Source: Candidatus Manganitrophaceae bacterium (GTDB lineage Bacteria; Nitrospirota; Nitrospiria; SBBL01; Manganitrophaceae). Taken from it: a stretch of 5,499 nt of DNA. Position 1 is the stretch's first letter. Each line of letters opens with the position of its first letter. The translations under genes were made by a program, and so were the position numbers. Positions 1 through 5,472 of this stretch are shown here, piece by piece. Location of the stretch: the NCBI GenBank assembly GCA_004297235.1, contig SCUR01000081.1:1-5499 (forward strand), in the 5' to 3' direction. Under the pieces are notes generated by a model, which did not search any database, was not told where the DNA came from, and saw only the letters and a program-made list of their open reading frames with translations.

Positions 1-135
1 TAGTGGGTCAGTTTGGGTTAAGCGGTTTTATTTTGGGCCGTCATTCCCGCGAAAGCGGGAATCCAGAGCCCTTAGACCTAATTCACTGGATTCCCGATTA
101 AACATTCGGGAATGACAAATCAAACTGCCCCACTA
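1..135. repeat. MITE-like nested palindromic element
   Basis: The first 15 bases (TAGTGGGTCAGTTTG) and bases 121-135 (CAAACTGCCCCACTA) are inverted repeats with one mismatch. Inside lie two hairpins: ATTCCCGC/GCGGGAAT with a GAAA loop (43-62) and ATTCCCGA/TCGGGAAT with an 8-base loop (90-113). The hairpins are also inverted copies of each other: 56-66 pairs with 86-96 over 11 bases and 40-49 pairs with 107-116 over 10 bases, so the whole element can fold as one long structure. The GTCATTCCCGC...GCGGGAATCCAG core is a repeat seen in many bacterial genomes. There is no coding capacity, so any mobility would depend on a transposase elsewhere. The left edge coincides with the window edge, so target duplications and the true left end cannot be judged. 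Confidence 0.75.
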
Positions 136-254
136 CCAACGGGGGGGGGAAAGGGGATGTAAAAACCAGGTGCTGCCTCATCAGACGATAATGATCTCTC
201 TTCGCTTTCCGTGTTGTCGAGATCGATCTCTCCTTTCCTTTATCTCCAAAAATA
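136..254. other. Non-coding spacer with a run of nine G
   Basis: No gene is supported here. The stretch holds a homopolymer of nine G (141-149) directly after the palindromic element, a 12-bp palindrome GAGATCGATCTC (219-230), and CTGCCTCA (173-180), which matches eight bases of the stem of the adjacent terminator. Pyrimidine-rich sequence leads up to the terminator. None of these has an assigned role. Confidence 0.5.
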
Positions 255-291
255 AAAAACCTGAGGCAGGATTTTTCTGCCTCAGGTTTTT
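255..291 (-). terminator. Rho-independent terminator downstream of the glutaredoxin-like gene
   Basis: A 15-bp perfect stem (255-269 with 277-291) encloses the 7-base loop GATTTTT. The G+C core of the stem is CCTGAGGCAG/CTGCCTCAGG. Read on the minus strand it is followed by a run of six T, as expected for an intrinsic terminator. Because the A and T tracts are symmetrical it could also work on the plus strand. It lies about 100 bases past the glutaredoxin-like stop codon. The same 10-bp core forms the terminator after icd. Confidence 0.85.
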
Positions 292-387
292 AATCATTTA
301 CCGGATCATGTTCCTTACACCGCAGCGGAAGCTGCTTTGATCCAATCGTCCATCAATAAAATCGTCTTTCAGCTAAAAGAAGGGTTC

Positions 388-636
388 TCATTTCCTCTTT
401 TGCAATGCTTCGTGCACCTGCTCCACGCTGGCATCGGGAAGGATCTCTCCGTCAATATCGACCGTCGGGCTTTTACTCTGGCCCGATTTCTTTTCAACTT
501 CCTTTTTGAAATCGGGATTCTTCAGAATATCTCTTTCCTCATAGGGAATCTCTTGCGCCTTGAGAAAAGCCGCCACAGCCGCCGCCCACGGACAGCCGGT
601 CTTTTTATAGATAATAATGTTCATCTCCTCAGTCAC
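388..636 (-). CDS. Glutaredoxin-like protein with monothiol CPWA site
   Basis: The 82-residue product has the small thioredoxin-fold layout of glutaredoxins: a first beta strand (residues 6-10, NIIIY), the active-site turn TGCPWA with Cys15, a helix, then SPT (56-58) with the presumed cis-proline Pro57, and a DG turn before the last helix. The second cysteine of the classical CPYC site is Ala18, so it is monothiol. Family knowledge suggests glutathione-dependent thiol transfer or cluster handling in the cytoplasm; the substrate is unknown. The start is uncertain. The coordinates use a GTG, with AAGGA about 12 bases upstream. An ATG four codons in (622-624) starts nearer the first strand, but GAGGAG abuts it with no spacer. 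Its promoter is unclear. It is separated by about 100 bases from the membrane-protein gene and ends in its own terminator. Confidence 0.85.
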   Translation of the reverse strand: MTEEMNIIIYKKTGCPWAAAVAAFLKAQEIPYEERDILKNPDFKKEVEKKSGQSKSPTVDIDGEILPDASVEQVHEALQKRK

Positions 637-653
637 TCCATATGCTGTTCCTT

Positions 654-669
654 GTCATGGTAGCATGAC
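654..669. promoter_or_regulatory. Small inverted repeat upstream of the glutaredoxin-like gene
   Basis: GTCATG and CATGAC form a perfect 6-bp inverted repeat around a GTAG spacer, ending about 18 bases before the GTG start. Its position fits an operator or a short leader hairpin, but six base pairs can occur by chance and no regulator is known. The function is inferred only from location. Confidence 0.2.
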
Positions 670-703
670 TTGAAAGTACTTCACCAGACCGGATTGCCAA
701 GAT

Positions 704-721
704 AAATAGTGTCTGTCCCGG
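704..721. repeat. Solitary REP-like repeat arm
   Basis: AAATAGTGTCTGTCCCGG resembles, from memory, the GGGGACAGACACTATTT motif often found around REP-associated (IS200-like) transposases in environmental bacteria. No inverted partner is present in this window, so only one arm is visible. It begins 12 bases beyond the stop codon of the small membrane protein on the downstream side. It may be a decayed half of a former palindrome. Confidence 0.4.
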
Positions 722-733
722 TTTTCAATTTTC

Positions 734-1156
734 TCATCCACTGATATGACTTGTTTTAGTTTTCTTCTCATGATGTTCGATTACCTTGGCCAATAAAACA
801 CCAATTAGTGCATAAATAATTGTTGAATACATCATATACAAAAACCAAATAATGATAGACCTAAAATTGGTGTCCGGACCAATACTGGTGGGGTAGAAAA
901 CGGTCCACATATTCCCGGTAAATGGATATAGAAAGATTGATGGTACAACCTCAACAAAAACAGACACAGCGAGAAGCAGCCAACCGATAAGAGGTCCCAT
1001 ATCGCCATCTCCAGGTTTTGGTGGCGAGGGTACGAAGATATACAATGCTATATAAATAAAGAGCACTTCTCCTAAATGTAATCCCGCCCCTAACATTGCG
1101 CTCTTTTGCCAATACCGCAAGGAGGCCCAGTTGCTGCGCATCTTTTTTAGATTCAT
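734..1156 (-). CDS. Small membrane protein of unknown function, three predicted helices
   Basis: I do not recognise the family. The 140-residue product has a basic N-terminus (MNLKK, then R7, R14 and K18) and three hydrophobic segments at roughly residues 19-42, 54-77 and 100-125. A Pro/Gly/Asp-rich loop (43-53) separates the first two and a polar, positively charged tail (EHHEKKTKT) follows the last. No cleavable signal peptide is evident, so it is probably an inner-membrane protein. The ATG overlaps the stop of the upstream VOC gene in an ATGA junction, and AAGGTG four bases before the start lies inside the last VOC codons. Translation is therefore probably coupled. The gene is A+T-rich (17 G+C of 60 at 781-840) beside a very G+C-rich partner, which suggests separate origins. 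Confidence 0.7.
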   Translation of the reverse strand: MNLKKMRSNWASLRYWQKSAMLGAGLHLGEVLFIYIALYIFVPSPPKPGDGDMGPLIGWLLLAVSVFVEVVPSIFLYPFTGNMWTVFYPTSIGPDTNFRSIIIWFLYMMYSTIIYALIGVLLAKVIEHHEKKTKTSHISG

Positions 1157-1629
1157 TGCTCACCTTTCATGGGGTTCGCTCGAGAAGTCTGCTGTCCGAG
1201 CTCCTGGGCGAGCCCGATGAGAATTCCTTCGGGACCCCGGATGTAGCAGAGCCGATAGATGTCTTCATACTGGACCACTTCGCCGACGAGTTTCGCGCCG
1301 CGTTTGCCGAGCCGGGCGAGCGTATCGTCGATCTCCTCCACGGTGAACATGACGCGTAGGTAGCCGAGCGCGTTCACGGGGGCGCCGCGGTGATCGGCGA
1401 CCACGGGCGGCGCGAGGAAACGGGAGATCTCGAGGCGGCTGTGACCGTCCGGCGTACGCATCATGGCAATCTCGACGCGCATGTCGCGCAATCCGGTGAC
1501 GCCATCCGCCCAGTCTCCTTCGATTGGGGCGCGCCCCTCGAGCTCGAGACCCAATTCGGTGAAGAACGCAATGGCGGCATCGATGTCTTCCACCACAATG
1601 CCGACGTTGTCCATACGCTTGACCGTCAT
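1153..1629 (-). CDS. VOC (glyoxalase/dioxygenase fold) family protein
   Basis: The 158-residue product shows two beta-alpha-beta-beta-beta modules typical of the vicinal oxygen chelate superfamily. The first begins MDNVGIVVEDIDAAIAFF (residues 6-23) and has TPDGHSRLEIS (59-69); the second begins near LGYLRVMFTVEEIDD (88-102) and ends RGPEGILIGLAQ (131-142). Enzymes of this fold isomerise or cleave small molecules at a divalent metal. By eye, three of the four usual ligand positions are replaced: Asn8 for His, Arg92 for His and Gly139 for Glu, with Glu67 retained. A metal-independent or binding role is therefore possible and the substrate is unknown. The ATG was preferred over a GTG ten codons upstream because AAGGAG sits five bases before it. 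The gene is G+C-rich, with 45 of 60 bases at 1381-1440. It is coupled to the membrane-protein gene by a 4-base overlap. Confidence 0.85.
   Translation of the reverse strand: MTVKRMDNVGIVVEDIDAAIAFFTELGLELEGRAPIEGDWADGVTGLRDMRVEIAMMRTPDGHSRLEISRFLAPPVVADHRGAPVNALGYLRVMFTVEEIDDTLARLGKRGAKLVGEVVQYEDIYRLCYIRGPEGILIGLAQELGQQTSRANPMKGEQ
1161..1166 (-). promoter_or_regulatory. Ribosome binding site inside the VOC gene tail
   Basis: AAGGTG on the minus strand lies four bases before the ATG of the membrane-protein gene and falls within the codons for the last residues (Lys-Gly-Glu) of the VOC protein. Together with the ATGA stop-start junction it supports translational coupling of the two genes. Confidence 0.6.
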
Positions 1630-1634
1630 GATGT

Positions 1635-1640
1635 CTCCTT
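1635..1640 (-). promoter_or_regulatory. Ribosome binding site deciding the VOC start
   Basis: AAGGAG on the minus strand is spaced five bases from the ATG at 1627-1629. This well-placed site argues for that start over the in-frame GTG at 1657-1659, which has no comparable site. Confidence 0.7.
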
Positions 1641-1664
1641 GGCGTCTAACACGATCCACAAGTC

Positions 1665-1693
1665 ACTGGCAAAGCACACAGCGATTTGCCAGT
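1665..1693. promoter_or_regulatory. Stem-loop in the VOC leader
   Basis: ACTGGCAAA (1665-1673) and TTTGCCAGT (1685-1693) form a perfect 9-bp inverted repeat around an 11-base loop, between the REP-like repeat and the VOC start. There is no T run on either side, so it is unlikely to be an intrinsic terminator. It could be an operator or a leader hairpin. No convincing promoter was found between it and the gene. Confidence 0.35.
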
Positions 1694-1716
1694 CGGATGA
1701 ACGGAGCGAATGACAC

Positions 1717-1835
1717 AATTCCGGGGACACCATACTTAATTCAGTTGGTTAGGTCCTGGTCTTTGACGATGAAGAACACAACCAATCCCTTTGAAGGAAG
1801 GAGAGTCAATAATTATGTATGGTGTCCTCGGAACT
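1717..1835. repeat. REP/MITE-like inverted repeat pair overlapping the 3' end of the SIR2-like gene
   Basis: Bases 1717-1741 and the reverse complement of 1811-1835 agree at 22 of 25 positions around the shared core GGACACCATAC. The 69 bases between them are non-coding apart from the 3' end of the SIR2-like gene, and contain a small TTGGTT/AACCAA inverted pair (1745-1750, 1780-1785). From memory, the motif CCGGGGACACCATACTTAATT is a frequent dispersed palindrome in environmental genomes, often near REP-associated tyrosine transposases. No transposase is encoded here. The right arm is read as the last nine sense codons of the SIR2-like protein. Confidence 0.7.
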
Positions 1836-2846
1836 CTGGTTCATCGACTTTCCCATGCTTTCTGCCTCAACTAGTGACTTCACCCAAGACAGCAATTCAT
1901 CAAATCCGACATTCTCCGGTAATGGGTTTGTCTCAACCCACTGGCCATAGGAAGTCTGACATAATAGAGCTTCACAAGTTCTCCTAGGATAGATTGCTAA
2001 ACGTGATTTGTAGAAGTTTTCCGGGCAATCAAGATAGGTTTTTACAATGAACGGCTCCCACTTCTCCCGCAGGAGTTCCTTTCCTTTTGTGTCGATGATC
2101 TCGGTTCTTTCGATCAAGCGATTGGCCTTGTCCCATGCTTTGTTCAGCATATCAACTGCTTCCTTATCTGTGGTCGGAGCGCCGTAGCCAAAGATTGTCA
2201 GCGTCCTTGCCTGACGTAGCCCCTTCTTTAGAACTTCCCATTCTGTTTTTACAAAGGGATCGTTGACATAGTTCTTCATTGCCACGGGGTAGAGCAGGCG
2301 AGAGGGGACAAGCTTCTTATCACACTTTGGGCAATACATTCCGTGCGCACCGTAGGTAGGGTGTTCTGGACAATACGCCAGACGGACATTGCCGTGAAGG
2401 TGAACAATCTGCGGAACTGGCGCACTAGCACTGATCCGGTTCCAAGCCTCAAAGAGGAATGGGTCCCAGTTAAATGTCGCGACCATATCCTTAGGCCTAA
2501 GAGATATCAATAAGTGGTCATACAGAGTTGGTGTTACCGGAAGTCTCAGTTTGTCAAAATATGTGTATACGATATCCTCGACTTCCCTCAGAATAGGCAA
2601 TCCAGGATCAATCTCATACAACTCACTGTAGATGTCTTCAAAGTTGCGCCTCGTATTCTTGACCCCTCCCCTTTTCAATACCGTTTCAAGGCCAAGCATT
2701 TCGATTAAGCCATCCATCGTCGGCAGCTTTCGTCCAGTGGCGTCACCCTGAGGAAACGCTGCCACACTGGCCCCAGCTCCCAGTATAACAATATGGCGGC
2801 CCCGATTCTCTGGTTTCTCTACTAGCTGAGATCTCGTAATTCGCAT
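1806..2846 (-). CDS. SIR2-like domain protein, probable NAD-binding or NAD-hydrolysing enzyme
   Basis: The 346-residue product has the ordered SIR2 fold signatures: the nucleotide loop ILGAGAS (21-27), FNWD (125-128, equivalent to TNYD in other SIR2 proteins, with Asn126), HLHG (149-152, with candidate catalytic His151), and FGYGAP (219-224). A Cys/His cluster (C159-PE-H162, then CPKC at 172-175) lies where sirtuins carry a structural zinc module. Related stand-alone or fused SIR2 proteins act as NAD+ hydrolases in antiphage systems such as Thoeris ThsA, whereas classical sirtuins deacylate proteins. Which applies here is not decided by sequence. There is no transmembrane segment or signal peptide, so it is likely cytoplasmic. 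The first available ATG is preceded by GGAAGAAG. It has its own strong promoter and lies after the icd terminator. The last nine sense codons are repeat-derived, so the tail beyond about residue 337 is probably not conserved. Confidence 0.75.
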   Translation of the reverse strand: MRITRSQLVEKPENRGRHIVILGAGASVAAFPQGDATGRKLPTMDGLIEMLGLETVLKRGGVKNTRRNFEDIYSELYEIDPGLPILREVEDIVYTYFDKLRLPVTPTLYDHLLISLRPKDMVATFNWDPFLFEAWNRISASAPVPQIVHLHGNVRLAYCPEHPTYGAHGMYCPKCDKKLVPSRLLYPVAMKNYVNDPFVKTEWEVLKKGLRQARTLTIFGYGAPTTDKEAVDMLNKAWDKANRLIERTEIIDTKGKELLREKWEPFIVKTYLDCPENFYKSRLAIYPRRTCEALLCQTSYGQWVETNPLPENVGFDELLSWVKSLVEAESMGKSMNQSSEDTIHNY

Positions 2847-2881
2847 AACTTCTTCCAGATACCCAATGGATTGGACATCCT

Positions 2882-2895
2882 AAAAGACGTCTTTT
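2882..2895. promoter_or_regulatory. Palindrome in the SIR2-like gene leader, candidate operator
   Basis: AAAAGACGTCTTTT is a perfect 14-bp palindrome located 18 to 31 bases downstream of the predicted -10 box and about 35 bases before the start codon. This position suits a repressor site blocking transcript initiation or elongation. Its role is inferred from position and symmetry only. Confidence 0.35.
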
Positions 2896-2912
2896 TTTGC
2901 GTCTGGCTTTCC

Positions 2913-2941
2913 TGTATAATCCAGTTCACCCCTAATGTCAA
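2913..2941 (-). promoter_or_regulatory. Sigma-70-type promoter for the SIR2-like gene
   Basis: On the minus strand, TTGACA (2936-2941) is a perfect -35 box and TATACA (2913-2918) a four-of-six -10 box, separated by exactly 17 bases. Transcription would start near 2906, giving a leader of about 60 bases. It lies just after the icd terminator, so the SIR2-like gene appears to be transcribed independently of icd. Confidence 0.6.
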
Positions 2942-3041
2942 CGACTCATCCCTATGGGGAATCGCATGACACCTTCAAGTACGCCTTAATCCTCGTCTGA
3001 CAAACCGAAACTGCTCAACCTGGCGCGGGATCATCCTTCAC

Positions 3042-3083
3042 AAAAAAAAGCCTGAGGCAGAACATCCTGCCTCAGGCTTTTTT
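3042..3083 (-). terminator. Rho-independent terminator of icd
   Basis: GCCTGAGGCAG (3050-3060) pairs perfectly with CTGCCTCAGGC (3067-3077) around a 6-base loop, flanked by eight A on the left and six T on the right. On the minus strand the hairpin is followed by eight T. It begins about 18 bases after the icd stop codon. The symmetrical flanks would let it work in both directions. Confidence 0.9.
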
Positions 3084-3101
3084 CTAAAAGCTTCCGAGAT
3101 T

Positions 3102-5333
3102 CTATTTAATCGCGTCGACGATCGCGTTCAACGTCGGGCTCGGACGCATCGCTTTGCTGGTCTTCTCCGGATTGGAATGATAGTACCCTCCGAGATCGAC
3201 CTTCTGCCCCTGAGCGGCTTTCAGCTCGGCCAGAATCTTCTGCTCGTTCTGCTCCATCTCTTTGGCCACCTTGGCGAAGCGGGCTTGAAGATCTTTATCT
3301 TGCGTCTGCTCGGCCAAGGCTTGCGCCCAGTAGAAGGCGAGGTAGAAGTGGCTCCCGCGATTGTCGAGCTCTCCGAGCTTGCGGCCGGGCGACTTGTTGG
3401 TGTCGAGGAACTTGCCGGTCGCCCGGTCGAGCGTGTCGGCCAAGAGCTGCGCCCTGGAATTGTTGCCGGCCTTGGCGAGATGCTCCAACGAGGCGGCCAA
3501 CGCCAGGAATTCGCCGAGCGAATCCCACCGCAAGAACCCTTCTTCCTGAAGCTGCTGAACATGCTTCGGGGCCGATCCGCCGGCGCCGGTCTCGAAGAGG
3601 CCGCCGCCGTTCATCAGCGGAACGATCGAGAGCATTTTGGCGCTGGTGCCGATCTCCAGAATCGGGAAGAGGTCGGTGAGGTAGTCTCTCAACACGTTTC
3701 CAGTCACCGAGATGGTATCTTTCCCTTCTTTGATCCGCTCCAGCGACACGCGCGTCGCCTCGGCCGGAGACATGATCCGGATGTCGAGGCCTTTCGTGTC
3801 ATGATTCTTGAGATATTTTTCGACCTTCTTGATCAGCTCCGCGTCGTGCGCCCGGCTCTTGTCGAGCCAGAAGATCGCGGGAGATCCGGTCGCTTTGGCC
3901 CGGGTGACGGCGAGCTTCACCCAGTCCTGAATCGCGGCGTCCTTCACCTGGCACATCCGCCAGATGTCCCCCTCTTCGACATTGTGCTCCAGCAAGGTTT
4001 GTCCGGAGGTCGTCACCACCCGGATCGTTCCGTTTCCGGGGGCCTTGAAGGTCTTATCGTGCGATCCGTACTCTTCGGCGGCTTGCGCCATGAGGCCGAC
4101 ATTGGGGACGCTTCCCATCGTCTTCGGATCGAGGGCGCCGTTTTTCTTGCAGAACTCGACAACCTCTTTGTAGACCGGGGCGTAGCTGCCGTCGGGAATG
4201 ACCGCCTTGGTGTCTTGAAGCTTCCCGTCGGGACCATACATTCTTCCGGAGTCGCGGATGACCGGCGGCATCGAGGCGTCGATGATCACGTCGCTCGGGA
4301 CATGGAGGTTCGTGATCCCCTTGTCGGAGTTCACCATCGCCAGCGGGGGTCGCTTCTTGTAGACCGCTTGGATGTCGGCTTCGATCGCGGCCTGTTGATC
4401 GGCCGGCAGACTTTTGATCTTGGCGTAGAGGTCGCCCAAACCGTTGTCGGGATCGACGCCGAGCTTCTGGAAGGTGTCTTTGTATTTCTCGAAGACTTCT
4501 TTGAAGAAGACCGAGACGACGTGGCCGAAGATCTTCGGATCGGAGACCTTCATCATCGTCGCCTTGAGGTGGACGGAGAACAAGACCCCCTGCTTCTTGG
4601 CATCTTCGATCTGCGCTTCGATGAATTCGCGCAGGGCCTTGCGGCTCATGAACGTGGCGTCGATCACCTCGCCCGCCTTGATCGTGACCTTCGGTTTGAG
4701 GACGGTGGCCTTTCCGTCTTGCCCGACGAACTCAATCTTTGCTTCGGTCGCCTCGGCAACCGTCGTCGATTTCTCGTTCGACCGGAAATCGCCCTTCGTC
4801 ATGTGGGCGACGTGGGTCTTGGAGTCGGAGCTCCAGGGGCCCATTTTGTGCGGGTTCTTTTTGGCATAGTTTTTCACCGAGAGAGGCGCCCGGCGATCGG
4901 AGTTCCCCTCACGCAACACCGGGTTGACGGCGCTCCCCAACACCTTGGCGTATCGGGTCTTGATCTCTTTCTCCTGGTCGGTTTTCGGATCTTCCGGATA
5001 ATCGGGGATCTTATAACCCTGCTCCTGCAATTCCTTGATCGCCGCTTTCAGCTGAGGGACCGAGGCGCTGATGTTGGGGAGCTTGATGATATTGGCTTCC
5101 GGGGTCTTGGCCAGCTCCCCGAGTTCGGACAGATCGTCCGATTGCTTCTGGGCCGCCGTCAGATTTTCGGGAAAGGCGGCGATAATTCGGCCGGCCAGCG
5201 AGATGTCCCTCAATTCCACCGACACGCCCGATACTTTTGTAAAGGCATTGACGATCGGAAGAAAAGAATAGGTTGCCAGGGCAGGGGCTTCATCCGTTTT
5301 GGTCCAAAGAATTTTGGTTGCTTTTGCTGTCAT
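3102..5333 (-). CDS. icd: Monomeric NADP-dependent isocitrate dehydrogenase
   Basis: This enzyme oxidatively decarboxylates isocitrate to 2-oxoglutarate with NADP+ in the cytoplasmic TCA cycle (EC 1.1.1.42), supplying NADPH and the glutamate precursor. The 743-residue length matches the monomeric family (about 740), not the roughly 415-residue dimeric type. Visible hallmarks are the isocitrate-binding segment SAVNPVLREGNSDRR (134-148, with S134, N137, R141, R147), LKATMMKVSDPKIFGH with K257, IIDASMPP (D352), RDYLTD with candidate metal ligands D550 and D554, and the NADP-phosphate contacts K590-H591, R602 and R651. All expected catalytic groups appear present, with no frameshift. The ATG is preceded by GAGGG at seven bases. 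A candidate promoter lies about 110 bases upstream and a strong terminator follows, so it is probably monocistronic. Confidence 0.97.
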   Translation of the reverse strand: MTAKATKILWTKTDEAPALATYSFLPIVNAFTKVSGVSVELRDISLAGRIIAAFPENLTAAQKQSDDLSELGELAKTPEANIIKLPNISASVPQLKAAIKELQEQGYKIPDYPEDPKTDQEKEIKTRYAKVLGSAVNPVLREGNSDRRAPLSVKNYAKKNPHKMGPWSSDSKTHVAHMTKGDFRSNEKSTTVAEATEAKIEFVGQDGKATVLKPKVTIKAGEVIDATFMSRKALREFIEAQIEDAKKQGVLFSVHLKATMMKVSDPKIFGHVVSVFFKEVFEKYKDTFQKLGVDPDNGLGDLYAKIKSLPADQQAAIEADIQAVYKKRPPLAMVNSDKGITNLHVPSDVIIDASMPPVIRDSGRMYGPDGKLQDTKAVIPDGSYAPVYKEVVEFCKKNGALDPKTMGSVPNVGLMAQAAEEYGSHDKTFKAPGNGTIRVVTTSGQTLLEHNVEEGDIWRMCQVKDAAIQDWVKLAVTRAKATGSPAIFWLDKSRAHDAELIKKVEKYLKNHDTKGLDIRIMSPAEATRVSLERIKEGKDTISVTGNVLRDYLTDLFPILEIGTSAKMLSIVPLMNGGGLFETGAGGSAPKHVQQLQEEGFLRWDSLGEFLALAASLEHLAKAGNNSRAQLLADTLDRATGKFLDTNKSPGRKLGELDNRGSHFYLAFYWAQALAEQTQDKDLQARFAKVAKEMEQNEQKILAELKAAQGQKVDLGGYYHSNPEKTSKAMRPSPTLNAIVDAIK

Positions 5334-5442
5334 GGTTTTTCCCTCACTATGTCAAAGATTTCGGTTCGCGGAGCGTTTCGGAGCATAAAGAATTCATTGC
5401 TTTCTTCTATTTTCGAGATATATTTCGCATCGCCTGGTCACT

Positions 5443-5472
5443 ATTTAAATCCAAAGGGAAACGCCACGTCAA
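5443..5472 (-). promoter_or_regulatory. Candidate promoter for icd
   Basis: On the minus strand, TTGACG (5467-5472) matches the -35 consensus at five of six bases and TTAAAT (5443-5448) the -10 at four of six, with an 18-base spacer. This would give a leader of about 100 bases. The A+T-rich upstream region has other weak candidates, so the assignment is tentative. Confidence 0.4.

Noticed and set aside
1..135. The repeated hairpins, considered as a CRISPR array.
   Set aside because: The units are inverted and not direct, there are only two, and no regular spacers or cas genes are present.
141..149. A run of nine G, considered as a phase-variation tract.
   Set aside because: It is not in a coding region, and no promoter or gene start sits next to it.
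315..353. A 12-codon minus-strand open frame (MDDWIKAASAAV) after the glutaredoxin-like gene.
   Set aside because: No ribosome binding site, very short, and a stop closes the frame just upstream. It might be a remnant of a lost gene, but nothing supports that.
1463..1987. A 174-codon plus-strand open frame spanning the VOC start, the repeat and the SIR2-like 3' end.
   Set aside because: It is antisense to two supported genes and a repeat, and the product is low-information and lacks domain features.
2822..2878. An 18-codon minus-strand open frame in the SIR2-like leader that overlaps its start codon out of frame.
   Set aside because: Its only purine-rich upstream sequence (AGG) abuts the ATG with no spacer, and the peptide has no recognisable pattern. 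Overlap by chance is more likely than a leader peptide.
4444..4869. A 141-codon plus-strand open frame opposite icd.
   Set aside because: It is antisense to the conserved core of a clear icd gene, with serine/threonine-rich shadow composition and no ribosome binding site evidence.
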